Shown here: positions 33,492 to 43,695 of the stretch, one piece after another
How the letters are laid out: each line of letters begins with the position of its first letter
Numbering within the stretch: the stretch's first letter is position 1
From: an uncultured Clostridia bacterium
GTDB lineage: Bacteria > Bacillota > Clostridia > Oscillospirales > Ruminococcaceae
Reading direction: 5' to 3'
NCBI GenBank assembly: GCA_945829235.1
Contig: CALZUA010000007.1
Coordinates: 1 to 64,000 of the forward strand
Length of the DNA stretch: 64,000 nt
The notes under the pieces: model-generated
Databases searched by the model: none
Told to the model about the DNA's origin: nothing
Seen by the model: only the letters and a program-made list of their open reading frames with translations
Program-made: the position numbers and the translations under genes

Positions 33492-34202
33492 ATGATTACA
33501 CTTGACAAGGAGTTGAATTCTCTTGCTTATCACGGCAGGGGAATAGTTATCGGCAGAAGCGGAAAAAATGCTGTTATCGCGTACTTTATTATGGGCAGAA
33601 GCGAGAATAGCCGCAACCGCGTTTTCGTTGAGGACGGCGAGGGTATCCGCACGCAGGCGTTCGACGAGAGCAAAATGACCGACCCGCACCTTATAATTTA
33701 CGCACCGGTGCGTGTTCTCGGCAACAAAACCATTGTCACCAACGGCGACCAGACCGATACCATTTACGAGCTTATGGACAAGCAGATGAGCTTTGAGCAG
33801 TCGCTTCGCGGACGCTTTTTCGAGGACGACAAGCCGAACTTTACTCCGAGAATTTCGGGTATCGTACACCTTGAAAACGGCTCGATGAACTACGCAATGT
33901 CAATTCTCAAGAGCGCAAACGGAAACCCCGATTCATGCCGCCGCTACACCTTTGCTTACAGCGAGCCGCTTGACGGAGCCGGCAGCTTTATCCACACCTA
34001 TTCCGGTGACGAAAAGGACGGGCGTTTGCCGAGCTTTGAGGGCGAGCCGAAAGAGGTTGTTATCCCCGAAATGAGCATCGATGAGTTTACCGATTTCGTT
34101 TGGAATAACCTCAATAAGGACAACAAGGTTTCGCTTTTCACCCGATATATCGATATCGAAACAGGCAAGTACGAGAGCAGAATTGTAAACAAGAACAAGT
34201 GA
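33492..34202 (+). CDS. purO: IMP cyclohydrolase, PurO type
   Basis: A 236-residue protein of the archaeal-type IMP cyclohydrolase family, which closes FAICAR to IMP, the last step to IMP. Family-like blocks are LAYHGRGIVIGRS, AYFIMGRSENSRNRVF, TDPHLIIYAPVR, TNGDQTDTIYELM, FEDDKPNFTPRISG and RRYTFAYSEPLDGAG. It replaces the N-terminal domain of bifunctional PurH and is directly followed by a stand-alone AICAR transformylase. AGGAGG lies 6 bases before the ATG. Confidence 0.87.
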   Translation: MITLDKELNSLAYHGRGIVIGRSGKNAVIAYFIMGRSENSRNRVFVEDGEGIRTQAFDESKMTDPHLIIYAPVRVLGNKTIVTNGDQTDTIYELMDKQMSFEQSLRGRFFEDDKPNFTPRISGIVHLENGSMNYAMSILKSANGNPDSCRRYTFAYSEPLDGAGSFIHTYSGDEKDGRLPSFEGEPKEVVIPEMSIDEFTDFVWNNLNKDNKVSLFTRYIDIETGKYESRIVNKNK

Positions 34203-34215
34203 TGGAGGAAGATTT

Positions 34216-35394
34216 ATGAACGAACTTGAACTCAAATACGGTTGCAACCCCAACCAAAAGCCGTCAAGAATTTTTATGGAAGGCGGCGCGGATTTGCCGA
34301 TTGAAGTGCTCAACGGCAAGCCCGGTTATATCAACTTTATGGACGCTTTCAACGGCTGGCAACTTGTCAAGGAGCTTAAAGCGGCAACCGGTATGCCCGC
34401 GGCAACCTCTTTCAAGCACGTTTCTCCCGCGGGTGCGGCTATCGGCAGACCGCTTACCGAAACGCTTGCTAAGATTTACTGGGTTGACGATTTGGGCGAG
34501 CTTTCTCCGCTTGCCTGCGCGTATGCAAGAGCAAGAGGTGCCGACAGAATGTCCAGCTTCGGTGATTTCATCGCGCTTTCGGACGTTTGTGACGCTTCAA
34601 CCGCGAGAATTATTCAGCGCGAGGTAAGTGACGGAGTTATCGCGCCCGGCTATGACGCGGACGCTCTCGAAATCCTCAAATCCAAGCGCAAGGGCACCTA
34701 CAATATCATCAAGATTGACCCGAACTACACGCCCGCTCCAATTGAGCGCAAGCAGGTGTATGGAATAACCTTTGAGCAGGGCAGAAACGAGCTTGTCATC
34801 AACGACGCGCTTTTTGCAAACCGTCCTACTAAGAACAAGGATATCCCGCAGAGCGCTCTCGATGACCTTGCAATCGCTCTGATTACGCTGAAATACACGC
34901 AGTCCAACTCGGTTGCTTACGCGTCGGGCGGACAGGCAATCGGTATCGGTGCGGGACAGCAGTCGCGTATTCACTGCACGCGTCTTGCGGGAACAAAGGC
35001 GGACAACTGGTATCTCCGTCAGTCGCCGATGGTTATGGATTTGCAGTTTGTTGACGATATCCGCCGTGCAGACCGTGACAATGCTATTGATTTGTATATC
35101 GGTGAGGATTATATGGACGTGCTTGCCGAGGGCGAGTGGCAGAAGATTTTCAAGGTTAAGCCCGAGGTGTTCACCAAGGAAAAGAAGCGCGAGTGGCTTG
35201 ACACGATGACCGACACGGCGCTTGGCTCGGACGCGTTTTTCCCGTTTGGCGACAACATCGAGCGTGCTCATAAGAGCGGCGTAAAGTATATCGCTCAGCC
35301 CGGCGGTTCAATCCGCGATGATAACGTTATCGAGGTTTGCGATAAGTACGGCATTGCGATGGCGTTCACGGGAATTCGACTTTTCCATCACTAA
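34216..35394 (+). CDS. stand-alone AICAR transformylase (PurH C-terminal domain)
   Basis: A 392-residue protein corresponding to the transformylase half of PurH, with no IMP-cyclohydrolase half. It starts ELELKYGCNPNQKPSRIF, like the second domain of PurH. It contains TSFKHVSPAGAAIG (catalytic Lys-His), KYTQSNSVAYASGGQAIGIGAGQQSRIHCTRLAG and FFPFGDNIERAHKSGVKYIAQPGGSIRDD. It formylates AICAR with 10-formyl-THF. With the PurO-type gene 14 bases upstream it forms a two-gene replacement for purH. The last gene before a strong terminator. Confidence 0.92.
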   Translation: MNELELKYGCNPNQKPSRIFMEGGADLPIEVLNGKPGYINFMDAFNGWQLVKELKAATGMPAATSFKHVSPAGAAIGRPLTETLAKIYWVDDLGELSPLACAYARARGADRMSSFGDFIALSDVCDASTARIIQREVSDGVIAPGYDADALEILKSKRKGTYNIIKIDPNYTPAPIERKQVYGITFEQGRNELVINDALFANRPTKNKDIPQSALDDLAIALITLKYTQSNSVAYASGGQAIGIGAGQQSRIHCTRLAGTKADNWYLRQSPMVMDLQFVDDIRRADRDNAIDLYIGEDYMDVLAEGEWQKIFKVKPEVFTKEKKREWLDTMTDTALGSDAFFPFGDNIERAHKSGVKYIAQPGGSIRDDNVIEVCDKYGIAMAFTGIRLFHH

Positions 35395-35410
35395 TAAATA
35401 TGATAATAAT

Positions 35411-35441
35411 CGCGCCTCCCGAAAAAGGGGGGCGCGTTTTT
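35411..35441 (+). terminator. intrinsic terminator of the purine cluster
   Basis: A 10-bp GC-rich stem with one G.T pair (35411-35420 with 35427-35436), a 6-nt loop and a TTTTT tail, 16 bases after the last pur gene. Confidence 0.9.
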
Positions 35442-35501
35442 GTAAATTATTTGCATTTAGCGTGATTGCGCCGCGAAGCGAAAAAAGTCTTTTTGGAGGT
35501 C

Positions 35502-35688
35502 AAGGAACCTTTTTCTTCAGAAAAAGGTTCCTTGTCGCCGGAGGCACTCGGCGCGAAGCGCCGCCACTCGCGGCGAAGCCGCGGACTTCGCGCGAAGCGC
35601 GGGAAACTCGTTAGCAAGCGCTAAAGGGGTTCAAGGGAGGAAAGGTGTTCCCCCAAGCATTCTCGTTGGCTAAACGCCAAAGAGAATG
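35502..35688. repeat. array of palindromes (BIME/REP-like intergenic element)
   Basis: No gene lies in 35442-35745. This stretch holds consecutive hairpins. One 14-bp perfect stem (35502-35515/35520-35533, TTCA loop) comes first. Three mini-hairpins with GAA triloops follow: 35550-35562, 35569-35583 and 35589-35601. Then come TTAGC/GCTAA (35611-35624) and a long stem around 35658-35688. The GC-rich palindromes contrast with the flanking AT-rich DNA. It looks like a dispersed, non-coding clostridial repeat element; other copies are not in this window. Confidence 0.7.
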
Positions 35689-35745
35689 AGGATATCCGCA
35701 ATTCCGAAAAAAATGCTTGAACTAATAACCATAGCTACTTTGTCA

Positions 35746-35808
35746 ATACTAAAATAGTACCAAATTAAAGCTAGATAATTTATGCATTTTTATGTACTAT
35801 TTTAGTAT
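35746..35808. promoter_or_regulatory. paired operator-like sites upstream of the RHH gene
   Basis: Two 15-bp sequences (35746-35760 and 35794-35808) are exact reverse complements, and each is itself a near palindrome (TACTA-TAGTA type). Centres are 48 bp apart. The second ends just before the GGAGGTGG ribosome site. The first follows TTGTCA at 35740-35745. The pattern suits DNA binding by the encoded ribbon-helix-helix protein and autorepression (inference). Confidence 0.65.
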
Positions 35809-35822
35809 GGAGGTGGTACAGA

Positions 35823-36011
35823 ATGAGTACGGTTTTTTTTAATTTGAGGATTGACGAAACGCTGAACGATCAGCTCGTCAAAATCGCCGCAGAGGAGGGC
35901 AGAAGCAAGAACAAGCAGACTGAGTATATCCTCAAGGATTATGTAAAGCGATATATTCAAGCAAACGGTGAAATACCCGCTGACAGTGCCGAGAATAATT
36001 CCCGAAAATAA
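35823..36011 (+). CDS. ribbon-helix-helix DNA-binding protein
   Basis: A 62-residue protein of Arc/CopG type. A beta strand TVFFNLRID is followed by helix ETLNDQLVKIAAEEG, a turn with SKNKQTEY and helix YILKDYVKRYIQAN. A GGAGGTGG ribosome site sits 7 bases before the ATG. No toxin, partition or mobilisation partner lies next to it; gdhA on the other strand is the next gene. Likely an autoregulated repressor acting on the paired sites upstream. Confidence 0.75.
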   Translation: MSTVFFNLRIDETLNDQLVKIAAEEGRSKNKQTEYILKDYVKRYIQANGEIPADSAENNSRK

Positions 36012-36016
36012 AAAAA

Positions 36017-36046
36017 GCGGAGAGCGATTGCCCTCCGCAATTTTTT
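36017..36046. terminator. bidirectional intrinsic terminator
   Basis: A stem of nine positions with one mismatch (36017-36025 with 36030-36038) and a TTTTTT tail on the plus strand; A-rich DNA on the other side gives a T run for gdhA. It separates the RHH gene and gdhA. Confidence 0.8.
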
Positions 36047-36065
36047 GTTTAATTATGCGTTTGAA

Positions 36066-37457
<1,392 letters not shown>

Positions 37458-37468
37458 CTACGTTATAG

Positions 37469-37497
37469 ATTATACAACAATATTCTTCAATTTGCAA
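37469..37497 (-). promoter_or_regulatory. sigma-A promoter of gdhA
   Basis: Minus strand TTGCAA (37497-37492), 17-bp spacer, TATAAT (37474-37469), about 50 bases before the ATG. Confidence 0.8.
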
Positions 37498-37727
37498 GAA
37501 TTTTTTTTAATTTTTTCAAGGATTTTTTAAAGTTTTGTATAAAACTAACAGTATGTGATGTGTTGACTTGTTGAATACTCACAAAAAACCGTGATTTATG
37601 AAATTCAAAATGAAGCAAGTCAAAAAATAAACTGCACTTTCGCACGTGAAATTACAAGATTTGTCAACCGTAAAATTCATTGGCATAAATTACCGCTTTT
37701 TTTCATAAATTTTTCACGCATAAACCC
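37498..37727. other. AT-rich intergenic stretch between divergent promoters
   Basis: Together with the gdhA and peptidase leaders this is a 417-base gene-free region. It is AT-rich with several short direct and inverted matches (for example around TTGACTTGTTG, 37562-37572), but I see no clear hairpin, ORF or riboswitch. Confidence 0.4.
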
Positions 37728-37756
37728 TTGACAAGAGTTGTCGAAAACGGTATAAT
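37728..37756 (+). promoter_or_regulatory. sigma-A promoter of the M23 peptidase gene
   Basis: TTGACA (37728-37733), 17-bp spacer, TATAAT (37751-37756), followed 80 bases later by the ATG at 37836. Confidence 0.85.
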
Positions 37757-37835
37757 TAGGATAGATATCGGTGAAATTTTGGCTTTGGGGAAAGCCGTTC
37801 GCCGAAAGGACAAGCGTGTATAAAGAGAGGTTTTT

Positions 37836-39218
37836 ATGGGGATTTTAAAAAAGTTGAAGAAGCCTGCGTTATGGACAAAGGTTGGCGCAGTGGTTTGTGC
37901 GGCGGCTTTGTTGGTTATTCCGTCTGACGGGTTGATTGGCAAAAACGCTCACGGAAGCTCGTCAATGCAGGATATTCAGGATCAAATGAACAAAATTCAA
38001 AAGGAAAACGAGCAACGCAAACAGCAAATCGAAAAGCTCGGTGGCGATATTGCCGACAATGAAGAAGCGATGTCTATTGTCAGCGACTTGATTGACGGCG
38101 TGAACGCGGAAATCACAGCCAACGGTCAGCTTATTATCGCAAAGCAGGAGGATATTGACGCGAAAAAGCTGGAAATCGAGGCTGTTGAGGGGAAGATTGC
38201 CGAAAAGGAAAAGACAATCGAGAAGAAAAGGTCCGATATTGCCGATATGCAGGTTGAGAACAAGCGCAATCTCGATAAATTCGCAAAGCTCGCGAGAGCG
38301 CTTTATATGACCGATTCTTCGAGCAAGCTCCCCATTCTGAACGGCTCGGACGATTGGTACAATTATTACGTTTACTCTGATGTTGTCAAGAACATAAGCG
38401 GTCAAAATCTCAACTTTATGAAAAATCTTCTCGCATCAATCGAGGAACAGGAGAAGATGATTGACGACCTCAACGTTGAAATTGACGGTCTTGAGCAGGA
38501 CAAGAAAAATCTTCAAAAGCAAAAGGAACAGCTCGAGAGCGATATGAAAAATCTTGAGGACGATAAAGCCGCTCTTGAAACGAATGCGAAAGAGCAGAAA
38601 GACTATCTGTACGGGCTTGCCGCGCAGAACGAGTCGCTCAAGAACAGGGTTGACGGTCTGGAGTACGATATCGCGGTGTCCAACAGCAAGCTTGACGAGC
38701 TGGACAAGGAGCTTCAGGAGCTTATCAGGAAGGCTCAGCAGGAGGGCTCGGGCAGTCAGGGCGACTACAGCAGCGGCTTCAGGTGGCCGCTTGACAAGCA
38801 GTTCCACAATATTACTACATATTACGGCTGGGATAACAATTTCGGCGGACGTAACCACGGCGGTATCGATGTAATAGGCTACGGAGTGCCCATCGGAAGC
38901 GCGAACATCTACACGGTACAATCGGGAACAGTCATCAAGGTTTCCAACACCTGCCCGCATGATTCAAGCAAGTGGTATTCGTGCGGTTGCGGCGGCGGCT
39001 GGGGCAACTATGTTGTTGTTGACCACGGCGGCGGAGTTTCCACGCTTTACGCACACTGCCGCAAGATTTTCGTCTACGAGGGACAGCAAGTCACAAGGGG
39101 CGATGTAATTGCACTTGTTGGCTGTACAGGCTGGTCTACGGGCGACCATCTGCACTTTGAGGTGCGCGAAAACGGTTATCGTGTTGACCCGTTTAAATAT
39201 GAGTATAGCGATTATTGA
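37836..39218 (+). CDS. secreted M23 peptidase with coiled-coil (EnvC-like)
   Basis: A 460-residue exported protein. A basic start and hydrophobic segment (about residues 15-32) form a signal or anchor. A long coiled-coil (about 42-310) follows. A C-terminal LytM/M23 metallopeptidase domain carries the zinc motifs NHGGIDV (near 342) and HLHFEV (near 437), plus YAHCRK. Such proteins cut peptidoglycan cross-bridges or activate amidases in cell separation. An extra Cys pair segment (CPHDSSKWYSCGCGGG) is inserted in the domain. It is a single transcription unit. Confidence 0.9.
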   Translation: MGILKKLKKPALWTKVGAVVCAAALLVIPSDGLIGKNAHGSSSMQDIQDQMNKIQKENEQRKQQIEKLGGDIADNEEAMSIVSDLIDGVNAEITANGQLIIAKQEDIDAKKLEIEAVEGKIAEKEKTIEKKRSDIADMQVENKRNLDKFAKLARALYMTDSSSKLPILNGSDDWYNYYVYSDVVKNISGQNLNFMKNLLASIEEQEKMIDDLNVEIDGLEQDKKNLQKQKEQLESDMKNLEDDKAALETNAKEQKDYLYGLAAQNESLKNRVDGLEYDIAVSNSKLDELDKELQELIRKAQQEGSGSQGDYSSGFRWPLDKQFHNITTYYGWDNNFGGRNHGGIDVIGYGVPIGSANIYTVQSGTVIKVSNTCPHDSSKWYSCGCGGGWGNYVVVDHGGGVSTLYAHCRKIFVYEGQQVTRGDVIALVGCTGWSTGDHLHFEVRENGYRVDPFKYEYSDY

Positions 39219-39225
39219 TAAAAAT

Positions 39226-39259
39226 GTGCGGGAAAGCTTTGGTTTTCCCGCGCTTTTTT
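39226..39259 (+). terminator. intrinsic terminator after the M23 gene
   Basis: A 10-bp stem including a G.T pair (39226-39235 with 39244-39253) and a T6 tail (39254-39259). Confidence 0.85.
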
Positions 39260-39280
39260 AACAATATGTTGAAATAGCAC

Positions 39281-39309
39281 TTGACAAAAATACAAGTATT
39301 TGTTATAAT
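39281..39309 (+). promoter_or_regulatory. sigma-A promoter of ilvBNC
   Basis: TTGACA (39281-39286), 17-bp spacer, TATAAT (39304-39309). The leader is only about 70 bases and holds no T-box or leader-peptide attenuator that I can see. Confidence 0.85.
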
Positions 39310-39383
39310 AAGGGGAGCGAGAAAATTTAGTGTGATTTTCGTTACCTGTTGAAATTATACATAGAATTGTTGGAGTGTGGACG

Positions 39384-41021
39384 ATGGAAAGAATGACAGT
39401 CGCAAAGGCGATGACAAAGTGCCTTGAAGCCGAGGGGATAAAAGACATCTTCGGCTATCCCGGCGCGGCAATCTGTCCGTTTTACGATGAACTGTACAAA
39501 AGTGATATAAACCATATTCTCGTGCGCCACGAGGTTAACGGCGGTCACGCGGCTTCGGGCTACGCGAGAGTTACGGGAAAACCCGCTGTGTGTGTTGCCA
39601 CAAGCGGTCCCGGCGCACTGAACCTGATTACCGCGATTGCTACGGCTTATATGGACTCCGTGCCGATGGTTATCATCACGGGGCAGGTTAATTCCGACCA
39701 AATCGGTCGAGATGTCTTTCAGGAAGCCGATATCACGGGTTCTGCGGAGCCGTTTGTTAAACATAGTTATCTGTTAAAGCGCCCCGAGGACACCGCCGAG
39801 GTGTTCAAGAGAGCGTTTTACATCGCGGGCACGGGCAGAAGAGGACCGGTGCTGATTGACGTGCCGTGCGATATCCAGAAGGCTGAGATTGACTTCGAGT
39901 ACCCGGAAACCGTGGATATCAGAAGCTATCGTCCGAGTTCAAAGGGCAACGGCTATCAGATAAAGAGAGCAGTTACCGCTATGATGAACGCCGAAAAACC
40001 GCTTATTATTGCGGGCGGCGGACTTTTCACGGGAAACGGCGCGGAGCTTATGAGAACGCTTGCGGAAAAGCTGGATATTCCCGTTATCTCTACGCTGATG
40101 GGACTTGGCGCGATGCCAACCGACAGCCCGCTTTATTATGGTATGCTCGGAATGCACGGGTGCGTTTCGGCAAAATGCGCGGTAAACAACTGCGACACGC
40201 TTATTCTGCTCGGCGCACGTCTGAGCGACAGAACAAGCGCGCCGATTGCAAGAAAAGAAAATCTCACCGTTGTACATATTGATATAGACCCCGCGGAAAT
40301 CGGGAAAACTGTTGAAACGAGCGTGCCGATTGTCGGGGATATAAGCGTGGTTCTGGGACAGCTTCTCGAGCAGGTTGAAACTATCGAGAGTGAAAAGCTC
40401 CCGCATCACGATGCTTGGAAAAAACAGCTTGACGAAAGCCGTTACGACGCGCCGATTAAGCCCGTGGAAAAGGGCTTTGTCAACCCGAAGTGGTTTATCC
40501 GCGAGCTGAATAAGTATCTCCCGACTCGTTCGATTGTTGTCGCGGACGTTGGCGAAAACCAATTTTGGACAGCATCTAACATCGAGCTGAAAAACGGGCG
40601 CTTGCTCACATCGGGCGGTATGGGAACAATGGGTTACTCGCTTCCCGCGGCTATGGGCGCGAAGCAAGCCGAGCCGAACGCCGAGGTTATCGCGGTTTGC
40701 GGCGACGGCTCGTTCCAGATGGAGATGCCCGAGCTTGCGACCTGCGTTCAGCACAACATTGCCGTGAAGGTTATCGTGATGAGAAACAAGTATCTCGGAA
40801 TGGTTCGCGAGTATCAGACAAATCACTACGGGAACAGGCTGTACGCGGTTTCGCTTGACGGCAGCCCGAGTTACACGAAAATTGCCGACGCTTACGGCAT
40901 CGAAAATATGCTCGTTGACAGCGAGGAGAGCGCTATCGAGGGAATTAAAAGGCTAACCGCTTCGGATAAGCCGTTTTTGCTCGAAGTTGCTGTTCCCGAG
41001 TTGCTCGAAACGATTTTGTAA
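39384..41021 (+). CDS. ilvB: acetolactate synthase large subunit
   Basis: A 545-residue ThDP enzyme that makes acetolactate or acetohydroxybutyrate for Val, Leu and Ile. Visible are GYPGAAICPFYDEL, the catalytic Glu in RHEVNGGHAASGYARV, TSGPGALNLITAIATAYMDSVPMV and the ThDP-Mg motif GDGSFQMEMPELATCVQHN. An FAD-binding middle domain is present. The ATG at 39384 with GGAG 9 bases upstream is preferred over a GTG at 39375. First gene of ilvBNC. Confidence 0.96.
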   Translation: MERMTVAKAMTKCLEAEGIKDIFGYPGAAICPFYDELYKSDINHILVRHEVNGGHAASGYARVTGKPAVCVATSGPGALNLITAIATAYMDSVPMVIITGQVNSDQIGRDVFQEADITGSAEPFVKHSYLLKRPEDTAEVFKRAFYIAGTGRRGPVLIDVPCDIQKAEIDFEYPETVDIRSYRPSSKGNGYQIKRAVTAMMNAEKPLIIAGGGLFTGNGAELMRTLAEKLDIPVISTLMGLGAMPTDSPLYYGMLGMHGCVSAKCAVNNCDTLILLGARLSDRTSAPIARKENLTVVHIDIDPAEIGKTVETSVPIVGDISVVLGQLLEQVETIESEKLPHHDAWKKQLDESRYDAPIKPVEKGFVNPKWFIRELNKYLPTRSIVVADVGENQFWTASNIELKNGRLLTSGGMGTMGYSLPAAMGAKQAEPNAEVIAVCGDGSFQMEMPELATCVQHNIAVKVIVMRNKYLGMVREYQTNHYGNRLYAVSLDGSPSYTKIADAYGIENMLVDSEESAIEGIKRLTASDKPFLLEVAVPELLETIL

Positions 41022-41036
41022 GGCGGAGGTGCGTAT

Positions 41037-41534
41037 ATGAAACATACAATTTCCGTTTTGGTTGAAAACCACGCGGGTGTTCTCGCGAGAGTTGCGGGAC
41101 TTTTCGCGCGGCGCGGTTTCAATATCGACAGCCTTGCCGTTGGTGTAACCGATGATGTTAACGTTTCGAGAATTACAATAGTTGCCGACGGAAGCGACTA
41201 TACTCTTGAACAAATCGAAAAACAGCTCAACAAGCTGATTGACGTAATCAAGGTCAAGACTCTTGCGCCCGAGAATATGGTTTCGCGCGAGCTTATTCTG
41301 ATTAAGGTAAGTTGCACCGCGAAACAGCGCTCGGAGATTATCAGCATCTGCGACCTTGCTCACGGAAAGATTTCGGATATTTCCGCAAATTCGATTACAA
41401 TCGAAATTTCCGACAGCGCGCAAAACCTCAACAATTTCGAGGAGTTGCTCCGTCCTTACGGCATCAAGGAAATCGTGAGAACGGGCACAATCGCAATTCA
41501 AAAGGGAGAACAGGCTGTTTCCGTGAGAAACTAA
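41037..41534 (+). CDS. ilvN: acetolactate synthase regulatory small subunit
   Basis: A 165-residue ACT-domain protein that binds IlvB and confers valine feedback. The N-terminal ACT domain reads HTISVLVENHAGVLARVAGLFARRGFNIDSLAVG. The second half has ELILIKVSC and GKISDISANSITIEISD and ends FEELLRPYGIKEIVRTGTIAI. A GGAGGTG site lies before the ATG, and the gene starts 15 bases after ilvB. Confidence 0.95.
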   Translation: MKHTISVLVENHAGVLARVAGLFARRGFNIDSLAVGVTDDVNVSRITIVADGSDYTLEQIEKQLNKLIDVIKVKTLAPENMVSRELILIKVSCTAKQRSEIISICDLAHGKISDISANSITIEISDSAQNLNNFEELLRPYGIKEIVRTGTIAIQKGEQAVSVRN

Positions 41535-41561
41535 TTTGTCCACAACGCTTAAAAGCGCTAA

Positions 41562-42608
<1,047 letters not shown>

Positions 42609-42632
42609 TAAGCTTTCTGAAATCCGATATTC

Positions 42633-42662
42633 AAGCCGTTTTTCTTCGGAGAAACGGCTTTT
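42633..42662 (+). terminator. intrinsic terminator of ilvBNC
   Basis: A 12-bp stem with one G.T pair (42633-42644 with 42649-42660), TTCG loop, and a short T tail. The tail is weak, so some read-through into the GNAT gene is possible. Confidence 0.7.
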
Positions 42663-42699
42663 CGGTTATTCGGGAATTTGATGAAAACGGGGTGCGGTT

Positions 42700-43143
42700 A
42701 TGGAGATAAAAGAGTACTGCGGGAACAAAAAACGGCTGCTTTCGCTTTTGCTGTTGGCGGACGAACAGGAGGATATGATTGACCGATATCTTGACAGAGG
42801 GACAATGTATGTGCTGGACGATGACGGGATAAAATGCGAATGTGTGGTAACGGACGAGGGGGACGGCGTGCTTGAAATCAAAAATCTTGCCGTAGAGCCG
42901 GAATGTCAGGGAAAGGGCTACGGCAGGGCGATGATTGATTTCATTGCCGCGAGATATAAGGGGCAGTTTTCCGTGCTGCAAGTCGGAACGGGTGACAGCC
43001 CGCTTACCGTGCCGTTTTACGAGAAATGCGGTTTTGTCCGTTCGCACCGCGTGAAAAATTTCTTCACCGAAAACTACGACCACCCGATTTTTGAGTGCGG
43101 AATTCAGCTTGTTGATATGATTTATCTGCGAAGAATACTGTAA
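42700..43143 (+). CDS. GNAT-family N-acetyltransferase
   Basis: A 147-residue acetyltransferase-fold protein. Acetyl-CoA loop QGKGYGRAM follows EIKNLAVEPEC (motif A). VPFYEKCGFVRSHRVKNFF is the C-terminal part of the fold, with the family's Tyr. The substrate cannot be predicted. There is no strong ribosome site (GGGGTG 5-6 bases upstream). It is followed 11 bases later by a membrane protein gene. No promoter was found, so it may depend on read-through from ilvC. Confidence 0.85.
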   Translation: MEIKEYCGNKKRLLSLLLLADEQEDMIDRYLDRGTMYVLDDDGIKCECVVTDEGDGVLEIKNLAVEPECQGKGYGRAMIDFIAARYKGQFSVLQVGTGDSPLTVPFYEKCGFVRSHRVKNFFTENYDHPIFECGIQLVDMIYLRRIL

Positions 43144-43154
43144 AGGAGAACGCT

Positions 43155-43583
43155 ATGAGCCCGTGGCATTATTTGTTTTTGTCGATAGGAATAACGGCTT
43201 TGCTAGCAATCGGAATGGTTGTCTGCATTATTTTTCTTGTCAGAAGCATTGTTAAAAAGACAAGAAAAAAGCCGATAGTTATTGTGGCTGCTGTAAATAC
43301 GGCTTTGCTGTCGGCGGTGCTGCTGTTCAACGCTTCTCATGCGACATACTACAAGTACAACGACTGGTTCATTCTGAATAACGATATTCACGCGGTTGAA
43401 CAGAGATACGGCGAGTTTGATTTGGGAGAATTTCACGATAATCACAAGGGCAGAGTCGGTTATTACATTTACACCGATAACGGTCCGATTATGCCCGACC
43501 ATTTGCCCCATTATTACTATATAGAATACGATGAAAAGGGAATTGTCCGTAAGGTTTATGACGGCGTTTGCCCCGGAGGATAA
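43155..43583 (+). CDS. small membrane protein of unknown function
   Basis: A 142-residue protein with two hydrophobic helices (about residues 7-30 and 41-60) joined by a basic loop (RSIVKKTRKKP), then an extracellular domain rich in Tyr and His (HYYYIEYDEKGIVRKVYDG). An AAAGGAG site lies upstream. It is likely translated with the GNAT gene. No family recognised. Confidence 0.7.
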   Translation: MSPWHYLFLSIGITALLAIGMVVCIIFLVRSIVKKTRKKPIVIVAAVNTALLSAVLLFNASHATYYKYNDWFILNNDIHAVEQRYGEFDLGEFHDNHKGRVGYYIYTDNGPIMPDHLPHYYYIEYDEKGIVRKVYDGVCPGG

Positions 43584-43593
43584 AAATTATTAC

Positions 43594-43624
43594 GCCCGAG
43601 CGTTTTGCGTTCGGGCAGTTTTTT
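43594..43624 (+). terminator. intrinsic terminator
   Basis: A 9-bp stem with a G.T pair (43594-43602 with 43608-43616), a 5-nt loop and AGTTTTTT tail. Confidence 0.85.
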
Positions 43625-43636
43625 GCGTAAAACTAC

Positions 43637-43665
43637 TTGAATTTTCCCACAATATATAGTATAAT
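43637..43665 (+). promoter_or_regulatory. sigma-A promoter of prmA
   Basis: TTGAAT (43637-43642), 17-bp spacer, TATAAT (43660-43665), 30 bases before the ATG. Confidence 0.8.
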
Positions 43666-43695
43666 AAAAATAAGTATTGCACATCGGAGGGAGTT

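Noticed and set aside
35442-35745. CRISPR array in the palindromic region
   Set aside because: The hairpins differ in sequence and there are no regularly spaced identical repeats or cas genes.
35823-36011. RHH gene as a toxin-antitoxin antitoxin
   Set aside because: No small partner gene follows or precedes it on the same strand; the next gene is gdhA on the other strand.
39310-39383. T-box or leader-peptide attenuator before ilvB
   Set aside because: The leader is about 70 bases, too short for a T-box, with no terminator hairpin or run of branched-chain codons.
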